Assembly (NCBI GenBank): GCA_946406115.1
Contig: OX291555.1
Location: 12,046,001-12,110,000 of the forward strand
Reading direction: 5' to 3'
From: Apoda limacodes
Lineage: Eukaryota > Arthropoda > Insecta > Lepidoptera > Limacodidae
Length of the DNA stretch: 64,000 nt
Shown: positions 22,336 to 32,260 of the stretch, piece after piece
Position numbering within the stretch: position 1 is the first letter of the stretch
Layout: each line of letters starts with the position of its first letter
Notes under the pieces: generated by a model
The model's database searches: none
What the model was told of the DNA's origin: nothing
Seen by the model: the letters and a program-made list of their open reading frames with translations, nothing else
Program-made: the position numbers and the translations under genes

Positions 22336-22526
22336 GCTGACTCACCTTCGGGTTCGAGGCTCACGCTGGTCGAAGGACGACCCCAAGAGTGACAACCCAA
22401 GCCGAGGTTTCACCGGTGGGGAGCCCTTGAGCGTTGGGCGCTATATGGGCTGAAACTCTTTCAGTCTCGCCCCAAAAGTCAGGTGAAGCAGTAATGGCTA
22501 CACCAGCCAACTGCATAGCCAGATCA
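22336..22526 (-). repeat. Dispersed repeat, family E, minus strand
   Basis: Inverted copy of 17682-17842, extended by about 30 bp (TCACCTTCGGGTTCGAGGCTC). Includes GAGCCCTTGAGCGTTGGGCG and ACTGCATAGCCAGATC. The open frames on both strands here are by-products of the higher GC content. Confidence 0.65.
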
Positions 22527-22938
22527 AAAAAAAAAGAAAAAAAAACATTGAACATAACATGTGGAGTCATCATGTCACACTACAAACAGTCACCGGTTTC
22601 AGAAGAACTTTCCGTTGTGAAAGCTAAAGGTTGTGAACTAAGCTCTTTTTTTCTTGGTTCAACCGTTCTTTACGATAGAAGTGATAAGATTTTCAAAGGG
22701 CCAGCAACGTACACGGCAAGTACTTACCATATGCTGCATTAATTACGTTAAGTTTGTCGCGTTGTGTTACAATAATAAACGAAACCCTACACATTTGAGG
22801 AACATTATTTTCTTCTATTATATTAATTATTATAAAAAAATTCAAATTTACTTATTTAAATCAACGATACGTTGAATATCATTATAACAATATCACTTTT
22901 TCCGCAACAGACAAAGAAGTATCAATTTTTATAAGCGA
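22527..22938. other. No recognisable gene
   Basis: A/T-rich sequence. The 102-codon plus-strand frame starting at 22434 begins inside the repeat and shows no family resemblance. Confidence 0.35.
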
Positions 22939-23112
22939 CTAGCTCACCCGGCGAACGTTGTTTCTTTTTTAAAACAGCTGTCGCACCAACCTATTGTGAA
23001 AGAGTTGTACTCATTCAGAAACCTTCCTCGGCGTGTGCATAACGATTTACCAAAATTTCATTAAAATCGGTTTACCCTTATTGCGCGAGTCCGACTCGCA
23101 CTTGACCTTTTC
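22939..23112 (-). repeat. Chimeric repeat remnant (CTAG end fused to AAGTGCGAG end)
   Basis: CTAGCTCACCCGGCGAACGTT at the left resembles a Helitron-like terminus. From 23085 it continues as GCGAGTCCGACTCGCACTTG, the end of the AAGTGCGAGTCGG family. Two families are joined. Confidence 0.45.
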
Positions 23113-24421
23113 GGAAAATCCTTACTTATCGGATGCCTACGTCATACAAAGAACATACACTCCAAGTTTCGGGTCTCTACGATCGGCGGTTCAGGCTGTG
23201 CGTTGATCCTTCAGTCATTCAGGACAAAGCATTTTATATGTATAGATTTGCGTTGACAGTATTCTCATGTTAATAAAACTTTTTAAATTATCAAAAAATA
23301 CCAAAAACTGACCGAGACCGAGATATGGACAGTCAAAGTTTTTGGGTAAAATGTCTGACCCGCAAAACGGGTGAAACGGATGAAAAAGGAGGTATAGCGT
23401 AGAAAATATAATTATTACCTCTTGTTCTCTAGAGAGCTTATCCCTTCTCATAACTCTAACCCATTTCTTTCAAAAATTTACACCTTTAGGCACCATTATA
23501 AATATTTTTCCATTGTAGATAAAGTGGTTGACTTGCATTTTGGAACAACACAATATTTATATTTATTATGTATATGACTTCTGCTTAGACAGAGACATCT
23601 TAATCAACTCCCGTTCTGTAGATTAGTGCGCGCACCTATAAGCAGTTTGCAGTGTAACTACGCTGGGTCTGCGCGGTTTCGAGCTTATTTTACGTCGCGG
23701 CGCTTTTTTTTTCTGTATGGCTTCCTCAGTTTGGCTGAAGCAGCCATTACTGCTTTACTCCTAGCTCCACGTAAGAGCTAGTAGCATTTTTGCTCACATA
23801 CTTAAAAAGCGAACTTTAAAATGCTCTAACTTTGTCAGTTTTTATCGTAAGAAAATGTAATTTGTATCAATATTTAGGTTTTAAAAAAATATTTTCATAT
23901 AAAAATAAAAAAAATAGGTGGAATAGCCTATTTGGATTCTAATGCCTTCACACAGTTTGTGGAGTCCAGGTTCACAGCTTTTTTTGGAAAGGTTTAAATG
24001 ATCTTCCTATTAGATGGCAGTAATACATAGACAACGAGGGTCAATACCTCGATTAAATAAATATATTTCATCCCACAAAAAAATATTTTAATTTTTTATA
24101 ACGAAACGGCAAATTCATCCTTAAATTGCTTACAGTTTTCTCCTTTTAAAATCTTTTCCAAGTATTTAATATAAAACTGATTTATCTTTATTCGATTACC
24201 TGTATATTATATTACATCATTTATATTTAATTTATTACATAAAAAAAGCCTAGTAAAACTCAAGTACGTAATTTAACTTATATATACCGTCCTATGTAAC
24301 TTTTTTTTAAATTTTCTGAGGTTGAGTTTCGAAAAATCCCGTGAAAAAATTATGGTCCCTACACCCTTATTAGGCATTTACCTTAGAAACAATGAGACCC
24401 CACAGAATAGTTTTTTGTCTA
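23113..24421. other. No gene; family E fragment at 23711-23760
   Basis: TTTGGCTGAAGCAGCCATTAC at 23730-23750 is a fragment of family E. Patch 23640-23705 is GC-richer. The remainder is A/T-rich and unrecognised, including a 78-codon minus-strand frame at 23215-23451. Confidence 0.4.
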
Positions 24422-24655
24422 CTAGCTTTTGCCCGCGGTTCCACCCGCACTAAATTCTGTTATCGGTGTAGGATTTTAACGACAATTCCTTAATTATAGA
24501 AAAAAAACTCACTTACACTTGATATTTTCCAGTAGCCTATGTCCTTTCTCGGGATTCAAACTATTTCCATACCAAATTTCATCTTAACAGCGGTTTAAGC
24601 GTGACAAGGTAACAGACAGACAGAGTTACTTTCGCATTTATAATATTAGTATGGA
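24422..24655 (-). repeat. Helitron-like non-autonomous element, complete-looking
   Basis: CTAG at 24422-24425, hairpin region GCCCGCGGTTCCACCCGC, then AGCCTATGTCCTTTCTCGGG, AGACAGACAGAGTTACTTTC and the opposite end ATTTATAATATTAGTATGGA. Reverse-complemented, this gives a TCC/TCCATACTAATATTATAAAT start and a CTAG finish, with an 18-bp GC-rich hairpin-forming segment just inside. About 234 bp. Confidence 0.75.
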
Positions 24656-24764
24656 CAAAAATTCTAAAACACGTCATTCCTTCTTCATTTAAAAATAATG
24701 ATCCTCGTGACAGGGTATCTTTGTATTTGACTGAAAAAAAAAACTTTTTGACAAAAAAAAACAA

Positions 24765-25295
24765 ACAGCTTCAAAAAGGGGCACTAAAAAGGTAAAAATA
24801 ATTACTTACCTATTGCCAAAAATCTGATCCGGATAACCTTTAGAAGTTGGTGTCATGCAAGTAAAGTGTGTTATAAACTGTAAGGTACATAGACACCAAC
24901 TTCAAACTGTGATTCAGATCAGATTTTGGCAATAGGGCAGTCATTAATTTTAACTTTTTAGTGCATCTTTTTGAAGCCGGTTGTTTTTTTTTTTGTTAAA
25001 AAGTTATTATTTTTTGCTTTTTAGTGAGGAATTGGTTTTTTTTTGTTCACAAAAAACATCCATACCTACTTGTACGAGTAACAAAATATTATACAAACAT
25101 CAAAATAAAAGGCGCGTTTTACCAGTTCAAAATTAACATCAATTTTTTTTTTCTCCAAAATATATATATTAAGCCAAGGAACGTACTCTTTCGAATAAAA
25201 AAGAATTTCTGAAATCGGTTCATATTTGACGGAGAAATTGGTGGACATACATAAAAAAAATATACCTGTCGAGCATAGAACCTCCTCATCATGAC
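24765..25295 (-). repeat. Arm+hairpin repeat, copy C (empty mariner target)
   Basis: The fold-back at about 24768-24985 pairs CTTCAAAAAGGGGCACTAAAA with TTTTTAGTGCATCTTTTTGAAG, and TAGAAGTTGGTGTC with GACACCAACTTC. The arm then runs to GAACCTCCTCATCATGAC near 25290. It is the opposite-strand equivalent of copy A. At about 25238-25250 it carries the uninterrupted ACATACATAAAA that is split by the mariner in copy B. Frames on both strands here are chance. Confidence 0.7.
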
Positions 25296-25388
25296 AAAGC
25301 CCAATAATTGATTTCGTGTACTTTACTTCATAACAAAAATTTAAAATATAGAACACATTTAAAATGTTTGTTATATCACAATATAAAC

Positions 25389-25686
25389 AAAAAAACCGGC
25401 CAAGTGCGAGTCAGACTCGCGCACGAAGGATTCCGTGCCATTATCTATAAAAACTGCAAAAAAATCACGATTGTTGTATAAGAGTCCCCCTTAAATATTT
25501 GTTGTATTCTGCTTTTTAGTATTATTATTTGTTGTTATAGTGGCAACAAAAATACATCATCTGTGAAAATTTTAACTATATAACTATCACGGTTCATGAG
25601 ATACAGCCTGGTGATAGACGGACGGACGGCGACGTCTTAGTTATAGGGTCCCGGTTTGTACCCCTTGGGTAAGTAACCCTAAAAAA
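25389..25686 (+). repeat. Dispersed repeat 'AAGTGCGAGTCGG' family
   Basis: AAAAACCGGCCAAGTGCGAGT, GCGCACGAAGGATTCCGTGCC, CACGGTTCATGAGATACAGCC, ACGGACGGCGACGTCTTAG and the mutated end GGGTAAGTAACCCTAAAAAA. Confidence 0.8.
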
Positions 25687-26575
25687 TAAAACGCATGGCT
25701 CTTAATCATCTTATATTGCTTATACATAACTTATTTAAGGCGGTGATAAACTTTCAGTAATTAAAATAAGTAAATTATTAAATAAAAAAAAAAAAAACCC
25801 GACTGCAAAATATTAAGAGTATACAATTCGCGGCGCCTCGCACCGTGCTTCAAATAAACGAATTTCTCACTTGTTTTTGACATATACTGATCAATCACTG
25901 TAAAATTTCTTAGTCATAACCCCAAGCCGAATACCTAGGTCTGTGGTTTTTCCAAAATCTTGTAAAACGTTCTATTGACTAGAAATCTTTTTAAAACTAT
26001 TCGTATGAAAAACTTTTGAACTATAACATTTTATAGAAAACTGGCATACTGCAGACCTAGATATTCATTACTAACATGTCTTCAAAATTTCGTGATGTTT
26101 GGTCAGCAAGTGTCAAAAATAAGTGAGAAATTCGTTTGTATGAAGCCGCGAAGTGTATCCTCTTAAGAACTTAAACAGAAATAAGCTACCTCGTCCGTTT
26201 GCGTTGTACCTATCATGAAATATTTGCATTTCATTGAAAAAAAAAACAATAAAATAGAGCATATCCTAAAGGACGTGACGAAGCCCACTAGATGATTGTA
26301 TACAAGTACTTTAATTGATAACCAAAATTCAAAATATAGAACATTTTAATAATTATATAATAATTACATTTAAATTTTTTGTTGGATGACAGTATAAGAA
26401 ATGACACACATGGATCTTAATCATTTTATATTAATTAAACATAACCTATTTAAGTCGGTTATAAGCTTTCAGTAATTAAAATAAATAAATAATTAAATAA
26501 ATAAAAAAAACCCGACTGCAAAAACATTAAGAACTAAACAGAAATAAGCTTCCAGGGTCCGTTTGCGTTCGTATC
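25687..26575 (+). repeat. Direct repeat pair (family G), first copy split by a MITE
   Basis: The segment TCTTAATCATCTTATATT ... CTTTCAGTAATTAAAATAA ... ACCCGACTGCAAAA ... ATTAAGA (25690-25816) and its continuation ACTTAAACAGAAATAAGC (26167-26240) recur uninterrupted at 26392-26575. The second copy reads CATTAAGAACTAAACAGAAA and so preserves the empty MITE target. Confidence 0.65.
25817..26162. mobile_element. 346-bp fold-back MITE between TTAA duplications
   Basis: TTAA at 25813-25816 and again at 26163-26166 flank an element with ends GAGTATAC and GTATCCTC. Inside, TTCGCGGC...AACGAATTTCTCACTT pairs with its inverse (AAGTGAGAAATTCG...GCCGCGAA). A second inner pair (TACCTAGGTCTG / CAGACCTAGATA) extends the fold-back. 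Excising the element restores the family G sequence seen at 26520-26545. A TTAA duplication is the piggyBac hallmark, but the tips do not start with the usual CC, so the superfamily is tentative. Confidence 0.8.
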
Positions 26576-26924
26576 TTCAGTAGGTACCTTCCTATGTATT
26601 TACGTTGTGGTGAAGAAAACAATGTGCTGGTGTCTGCTAAGCGTTATCGTTGGAGTGCAGCGGTGCGTACCTAACGGGCTGATAGCGGGGCGTTGACCCT
26701 CGGTGCAACTACCTATGTGTACTACGGACAGACGTGCGTTAAGGTGCCTACATTTGTGTATGTATAACATATCTATCTGTCTGTCCTATCTATGCGTGTA
26801 CAATAAACCTAAAGGGTCCCGTAGCCAAAAAAAACAGACAACTTAGAGTTTCTATACTTATATGTCTCACTTTATGATAGGTCCCTTAAAATTCTGGAAT
26901 ATGTCCATCGATTCTGACAATGTG
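26576..26924. other. No recognisable gene
   Basis: Contains a GC-richer patch at 26650-26745 but no frame or repeat I recognise. Confidence 0.4.
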
Positions 26925-26971
26925 TGTGTGAGAGAGAGAGATAGAGAAAGTGTGTGTGTGTGTGTGTGTGC
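26925..26971. repeat. Compound microsatellite (GT)n-(GA)n-(GT)n
   Basis: TGTGTGTGAGAGAGAGAGATA, then AGAAAGTGTGTGTGTGTGTGTG. The frames on both strands across it are low-complexity artefacts. Confidence 0.9.
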
Positions 26972-27017
26972 GTTTGTTTAAGTACCATACGAGAACGTGG
27001 GCATGGATATACAAGGC

Positions 27018-27372
27018 ACATCCGAGGACCTTTACAAACCGAAAACTTTTTGGTGGGTCCTCGGATTGACCTAACCATTTTATTGTATTCTACGCGTGAT
27101 TTTGAATCTTATGATAGTTTTGATCTCATTTTGTCCTCGGTTGGAAGTTGATTTTTCACGTCGAAGTGTGTAAGTGCGTATCCACCAGTTGGCGCCACTG
27201 TTGTTTATACACACACCACTTTAAACTCCAGTCTTGTTGTTAGTGCTTTTCGAGGACTAATGTATTAAAGCTAACACATTAGTCCTCGGTATGGTAGCTT
27301 TTCACGAAAAAGTGAGAGCGAGTCCTCGGTACGGTAGCTTTGCTAGATATGAATGTATCAAAGTCCTCGGTA
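27018..27372. repeat. GTCCTCGG octamer cluster with two perfect hairpins
   Basis: The octamer GTCCTCGG (or its complement) occurs at about 27021, 27057, 27133, 27251 (complement of seven bases), 27282, 27322 and 27363. Two copies pair as perfect stems: 27020-27030 with 27056-27066 (11 bp), and 27251-27263 with 27276-27288 (13 bp). The octamers at 27282 and 27322 each continue as GTA(T/C)GGTAGCTTT, a near-exact 20-bp direct repeat 40 bp apart. Function unknown. Confidence 0.75.
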
Positions 27373-27835
27373 ATCGGTACAATTCTTGTGTAGGTTTTAG
27401 GTAAAATTGTGTCTTTGTTTGCATTTAATAGTATTCTATTTTAACTGTTCATACTTTGTTAACATTTTTTTTCAAGTTTAGTTTAGTTTAACATTGATTA
27501 ATTTCTTTGTTTATATATATAAAATGGCCACACCTAAAAACCGTTTTAGTTGGAGACTTGGTTAGCGAAAATTTATGGCGATTTAGCAGAGTGGCGCTCT
27601 TTCGTAAATAGGTTGAGTTTACAATCGGTTTGATCTTACCAATACACAAAAGTTCTCCTATTAACTGGGATTTAACGCTGGAGAGCCGTATAATATGATC
27701 CAGCATTTGTGTTAGGACAATTCTGGTTATAAAACTGCCCGAGATTTATCGTTTAGTTTTATTATGACAATATTAGGCAAATTGCTCATACATATGTCAG
27801 CGCTTTATTGCAGTTGCCTAACATTACAGAGATGG
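27373..27835. other. No certain gene; possible decayed retroelement leader
   Basis: Upstream, GTTGGCGCCACTG (about 27189-27201) resembles a retroelement primer-binding site. An ATG at 27523 follows a (TA)n stretch and reads MATPKNRFSWRLG before a stop. These could be leader and gag remnants of the BEL/Pao element whose pol lies at 29520-30335, but I cannot show it. Confidence 0.2.
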
Positions 27836-28935
27836 CCCAAGTAGTATAGATAGCTGTATAACTACTTAATTTTAGACTTATTTGAAACTCTGTGCGTATT
27901 AAGACGCTTCTAAGAGTATACTGGTGATGCCACAGCTGCATAATAGCGGTCAGTGATATTTAAACAGCTTTAGCTAATTAAAAGCTGTATTAAGGCTGAT
28001 TAAGACCGACAAAACCACCATGAATACGCTAAGAGTGTTATGTTTGTTATTAAGGTATGTTTTTAATGACTCTATTCAGCTTCTAACCTTTTCTAATGCC
28101 TAAATCGTAGTAAGTCCTCTTTAGTGCATAAAATTACGACAAATGCTGTTAAAGAAGATATTTGTGAACTCCTATTACACTGACTTATTAAAGGGGCACG
28201 TGTGAACTGTTATGAAGTGTATAGCTGTTATATGTCTACCGCTAATCAGCCTTTATACTGCAATTGATAGTATCTGCATAGCGGCTATTTAAACATTCAC
28301 TAGATGCCTCGCAGCTGCTTAGAGACTCACTAGTGAATATAATTAACGGCTTCTACTTTATAATGGTTCACATTAGTACCTTAAATCCGACGTTATCTGA
28401 ATAAAAGTAGCTTATGTGGTACTGTAATCAGTCAGTGTAACTAGTTGATGACCATTATTACCAACGTATAATATTTTATATGCTTTATATTAAAATAAAT
28501 TCGCGCAATTCGTGGAAATTGAAAGCAACAACAGGGGGCATTAGAAGAAAATTATCGAAAGAGTATCAAAGAATCATAAAGGCAGAAGAAATAAAACCTT
28601 AAAGTCGGGAAGTAACGCAAAACGTGACAAATAGTTTGAAACAGGATGGTTCCGTAAAAATATTAATAGCTCAGAAGATGTTGCACATTCAACAAATTAT
28701 GTGTGTCCAAGTCCAAAGAGTCGGTATAATAACTGTTTAATTGTTCACAACATGGCTAAAGGTAGAGCTTGTAAACAATTGCAAGTAAAGAAAACAGCTT
28801 ATAGCTGTATACAGTTCACATGTGTAATTTTCTTCAGTTTTTTGTAGAATAACAGCACACTAGTGAACTATTAGACAGCCTGTTGAAGAATATGAGTTTT
28901 AACTATTCACGTTACTGTTTAACATAAACCCACCA
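27836..28935. repeat. AGCTGT / GTGAACT motif-rich segment
   Basis: AGCTGTAT, AACAGC and CAGCTG-type motifs recur (27850, 27934, 27967, 27990, 28146, 28226, 28311, 28793, 28805, 28851). They are interleaved with GTGAACT/AGTTCAC (28160, 28204, 28367, 28815, 28863). The arrangement is denser at the two sides and partly inverted between them, like subterminal transposase-binding repeats of a DNA transposon. No open frame of note and no exact ends found. Confidence 0.4.
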
Positions 28936-29519
28936 TTTTATTTTGTAACCTAAATTAATTCTGATTGATTTTTCAACCTTTACAATGTTTTGTGCAAGAA
29001 ATAGAATGTATTGCATTAGTTTTTACTTCCTAATATCATAATAATAACTTTTTATCTAATAATTCTTTTCAAAGCACTACAAATTGTTTAGTCATAGTTT
29101 ACATCACAGCTTATTTATATCACAAACCTAATTAAAAACAAAATATTTTCATGGCACACTAAAATTTTCTTAGATAATATATATGTATAATGTCAGTAAA
29201 ATTAAATTCCCAATCATTTTTCCTTTATTAATATGTAAAACAATGTACTTATCAATTATCCAACATGTATCGGTTCCAATTCACTTTACGTAACAAAGTG
29301 CATATTATGTCCATCAAGGCAGCTAGAGCTCTTAGCTGCCTTGAGTCCTTAAGGCCACCAATGCCTCGAATAGAATCCGCAGCCAGAGACAATTAGAGGT
29401 CAGGTTTCTATTGTTACTTCTCCTCTTCATAATTTTCTTTTTTCTATTTCATTTCTTCTTTGTTGGTCTATATAAGCTATGATGATGGATAACATCTTGG
29501 GTAATTATCTCTAAGTTTT
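28936..29519. other. No gene; perfect hairpin at 29315-29343
   Basis: CAAGGCAGCTA at 29315-29325 and its exact inverse TAGCTGCCTTG at 29333-29343 flank a 7-nt loop. The rest is A/T-rich and unrecognised. Confidence 0.5.
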
Positions 29520-30335
29520 GCTTACGCCGGAAGTTGTCAATGGGTGTGGCATTGGCTGATCCCGATTATCATCTGTTGCTGATTAGGATCTACTCTTCAG
29601 TGCCGATTTTTTGGGTCAATGCAATTTCAGGCTTAGCCAGCTTCTTCAGGTTAGTGAATTGGTGGCATTTTTACAGATTTTGATCATGACATAATGGGCC
29701 TTCTAATTTATAATTTGTTCCTCTCTTGAGACTGACCCAGACTGGCCAATCGGTTTGTCCCTTGCTGATGAAGTTTAGCACTTTTGGGAAGTAGAAGAGC
29801 CTCTTGCAAGTCCTAGGCCTGATACGGCTGATGAAGAGTCTGAGGCTCTTTTTGTGAATAATACCGGTCGGTTTGTATTTGTCTATTCTTCATTCGACTC
29901 TTCTTCTTACCGAACCAACCTGCGCTCGGCCACTCCAGGGTGCTTGCTTAGCAGTTAATTTCCATTGAAAGAGGAATGAGGCACGATCTTGTCTTCCGAC
30001 AGAAGTATTTGTGGTTCATGCAGGAGTACCAAGCTTTGGGTCATATGTCTGTTTCCGACATTGACTAGACAAGAATTAATACTTCTTCATCACTCACCAT
30101 GCGGTCTTTAAGGGAGGGGGGGGAGTACAGGTGTGATGGTGTGACCCTTCATCAGTGCCTTCACTCTCCACCCAAATAGCAGCAGGATATTCATGACATC
30201 CTGACCAATTTTCGGGGACATCAGGTAGCTCTGGTCACTGATATACGTATGATGTTTCGACAGACGGTGATATCAATTGATTCTCTGGCGAGATCTTGCG
30301 TAACCGATAATGACCGATAATATTTTTTATATTTT
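29520..30335 (+). pseudogene. BEL/Pao retrotransposon pol relic
   Basis: Read across frames, the plus strand gives an LADPDYHLLL-like protease-region block. It continues with FWEVEEPLASP, then the linker KYLWFMQEYQALGHMS, THHAVFK, and LTNFRGHQVALVTDIRMMFR. These follow the order seen at the start of BEL/Pao reverse transcriptase ('FW..E', 'Y..FM.EYE.LGHM', 'HHAV.K', 'RF....AL..DI.KM..Q'). Frameshifts and stops interrupt it. The YxDD motif, RNase H and integrase were not found. No LTR pair was identified; the GTCCTCGG clusters on both sides may or may not belong to it. Confidence 0.6.
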
Positions 30336-30514
30336 ATAAGTTAATATTAAAAAAAAAATCAAAAAAAGTTTAAGCATACCTAACTTAACTTGCCACTCAG
30401 TTTTTCAAAGTTTCTTACATAATAATGAGGTACCTACATATAATATAAGTATACAAGACTTGTGCGTTAAGGTAACTGCTGTTTACTTGTAACTTCTTAA
30501 GAACTTTAAGTTTT

Positions 30515-30905
30515 CCAGCACGTCCTCGCATTGTACACGGTGAGCTCGGGAAAATGTCTTGGCATCAGTATCAAAGAACTTGCAAAATGTCCTAACTTAG
30601 TATAGGTCTCAAGAAAATATGTGTAAAATTACGTCTTCCGATGGTCATTCCTCGCCATGTGTCTACGTCCTCGGTTAGATTACCCAAAAGTCCTCGAAGA
30701 GATTCCTCTAGGCAGATAAGCGTGTATGTGAGGTCCTCGAATGGGTCATGAAAAGTCTTGTGTATAAAAATGTAGACAGCGCTATAAGAATGGGCTGATC
30801 GCTACTAATTTTTCTGTTCCTTTAACTCTTAATTAGATAGCAATGTGACCACTCTAAGTTACTTATTTCGGCAGTCCTCGGATGATTTAGTCCTCAAATG
30901 GTACT
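30515..30905. repeat. Second GTCCTCG cluster
   Basis: GTCCTCG occurs at about 30521, 30667, 30690, 30733 and 30874, two of them as full GTCCTCGG. TCCTCG near 30650 and AGTCCTC at 30890 are partial matches. It is about 3.4 kb downstream of the first cluster, in the same orientation, with the BEL/Pao relic between them. Confidence 0.6.
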
Positions 30906-32180
30906 TCAAACAAACATGTGTGCGTCTGAATGTCATCGCTTTCTTTACATATATATAAGTGCCTCTGTGGTAGCCGTAGCTATCATCCCCCACCTTAAGC
31001 CCCTAAAGAGCGGCAGAAGAAAGGTCTCTAGGACCTTCAAAGACTTTTTTTTTAAAGTATAATCTTTTCTTACAGGCGAGGCATTCAAGCCAAAGCCATT
31101 GTTTTCACCTGGCTTGGCCCCACTTGGCCTACGACCTATAATCATCCAAGCAGTTGCTTAGCATATCTATCTGTTACATGCTAAAGATTTCCAACGGTCG
31201 CAAGTAGAAAAGTACTAGGCTTCACGATAAAGTGCTGACCCAGCCAATCCACCGCTGCATCCTCTTATCGTCTTCGAGGGCAGAGAACACTCGGAGCGGT
31301 CGTTCGATGGCTCACCTCCAAACTACCTTAAGAGGAAATATCTCGCTGTTTTTCCCCATACAAACGTATTCCCCTGTTTTCTCCCTGGATTTTGGTATTA
31401 GAGCTATTATTTTTTTATGTATGATAGATATGTACAATCACTATGTCTGTATGTTTTGTTTTTTTTGATGTGCCATTCCTATAAAAAAACTGGGGCCCTG
31501 CAAAAGTCCAAAAAAATCGTCTTTTAAAACATCTTTGGACGTGTGCTATACAAATATGAAATCTAATTTCTAAGAAAAGAAAACATACAGACAGAATAAT
31601 TCATAATCTTTATGGTGAAGTAAATTTTATTAAATTTGATTGAGGTGTGGAAGAGGAAAGTGGGGAATATGATACCCCGATTTTGATGATTACGATTGCG
31701 TAAAACAGCCCGAGGCGCAGTTGTCCCTATCGCACATTTGAATCTTGGACCGGGTTCTAGCGCGACAGCAAGTGTTTTTCAAATACCTATTGCTGCATTC
31801 GCTAGTTTGTGATGTTTACTCTTAAAGGTCTACCAAAGTGTCTCTTAGCTTCACATTGGACTGGCTTGTACGCTTTTCAATAATTTGTAATGTTAAGTTC
31901 CTGACATGGAACGAATTGTCAGTCAAGTGTCACATCTGATCGCATCTGAGATGTGGATCTGAAATTATATTTCTCGGTGGCAAAACTGACAAAATGACAA
32001 AAATACTCGTAAACGAACGCTTGACAGTTTGTTGGGTGGAGCTTTCGAGAATATTTCGATATTTTTGTCACTTATTCTAAACGAATGGATAACAGGATTG
32101 ACACGTGACGATATTACCGTAAGGAGGTGGGATCATTTGGTGCGAAAAAAATATTCCTCAGTTTAATCCATAGACACAAA
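30906..32180. other. No certain gene; weak exon candidate at 31076-31159
   Basis: A splice-acceptor-like TCTTTTCTTACAG ends at 31075. It is followed by a frame reading EAFKPKPLFSPGLAPLGLRP, then IIIQAVA and a stop. The peptide is proline-rich and plausible but unknown to me. The rest includes a GC-richer patch at 31185-31330 and unique A/T-rich DNA. Confidence 0.15.
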
Positions 32181-32260
32181 GAACTGGACAGCGCATTTTC
32201 TAGCCAGCTATGCAGATGGTAAAAAAACAGGCCAAGTGCGAGGCTAGGTACAAACTTATA
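32181..32260 (+). repeat. Truncated dispersed-repeat fragments
   Basis: AAAGAACTGGACAGCGCATTT then AGCCAGCTATG resembles 14376-14410. ACAGGCCAAGTGCGAGGC is the start of the AAGTGCGAGTCGG family, cut off just before the MITE. Confidence 0.45.

Noticed and set aside
22361..22742. Overlapping frames of 70 and 102 codons on opposite strands
   Set aside because: Both lie over the family E repeat and its A-rich junction, which is noncoding elsewhere in the window.
26872..27151. Two opposite frames of about 65 codons around the GT/GA microsatellite
   Set aside because: Low-complexity dinucleotide translation (THTHTHTH / VCVCVC).
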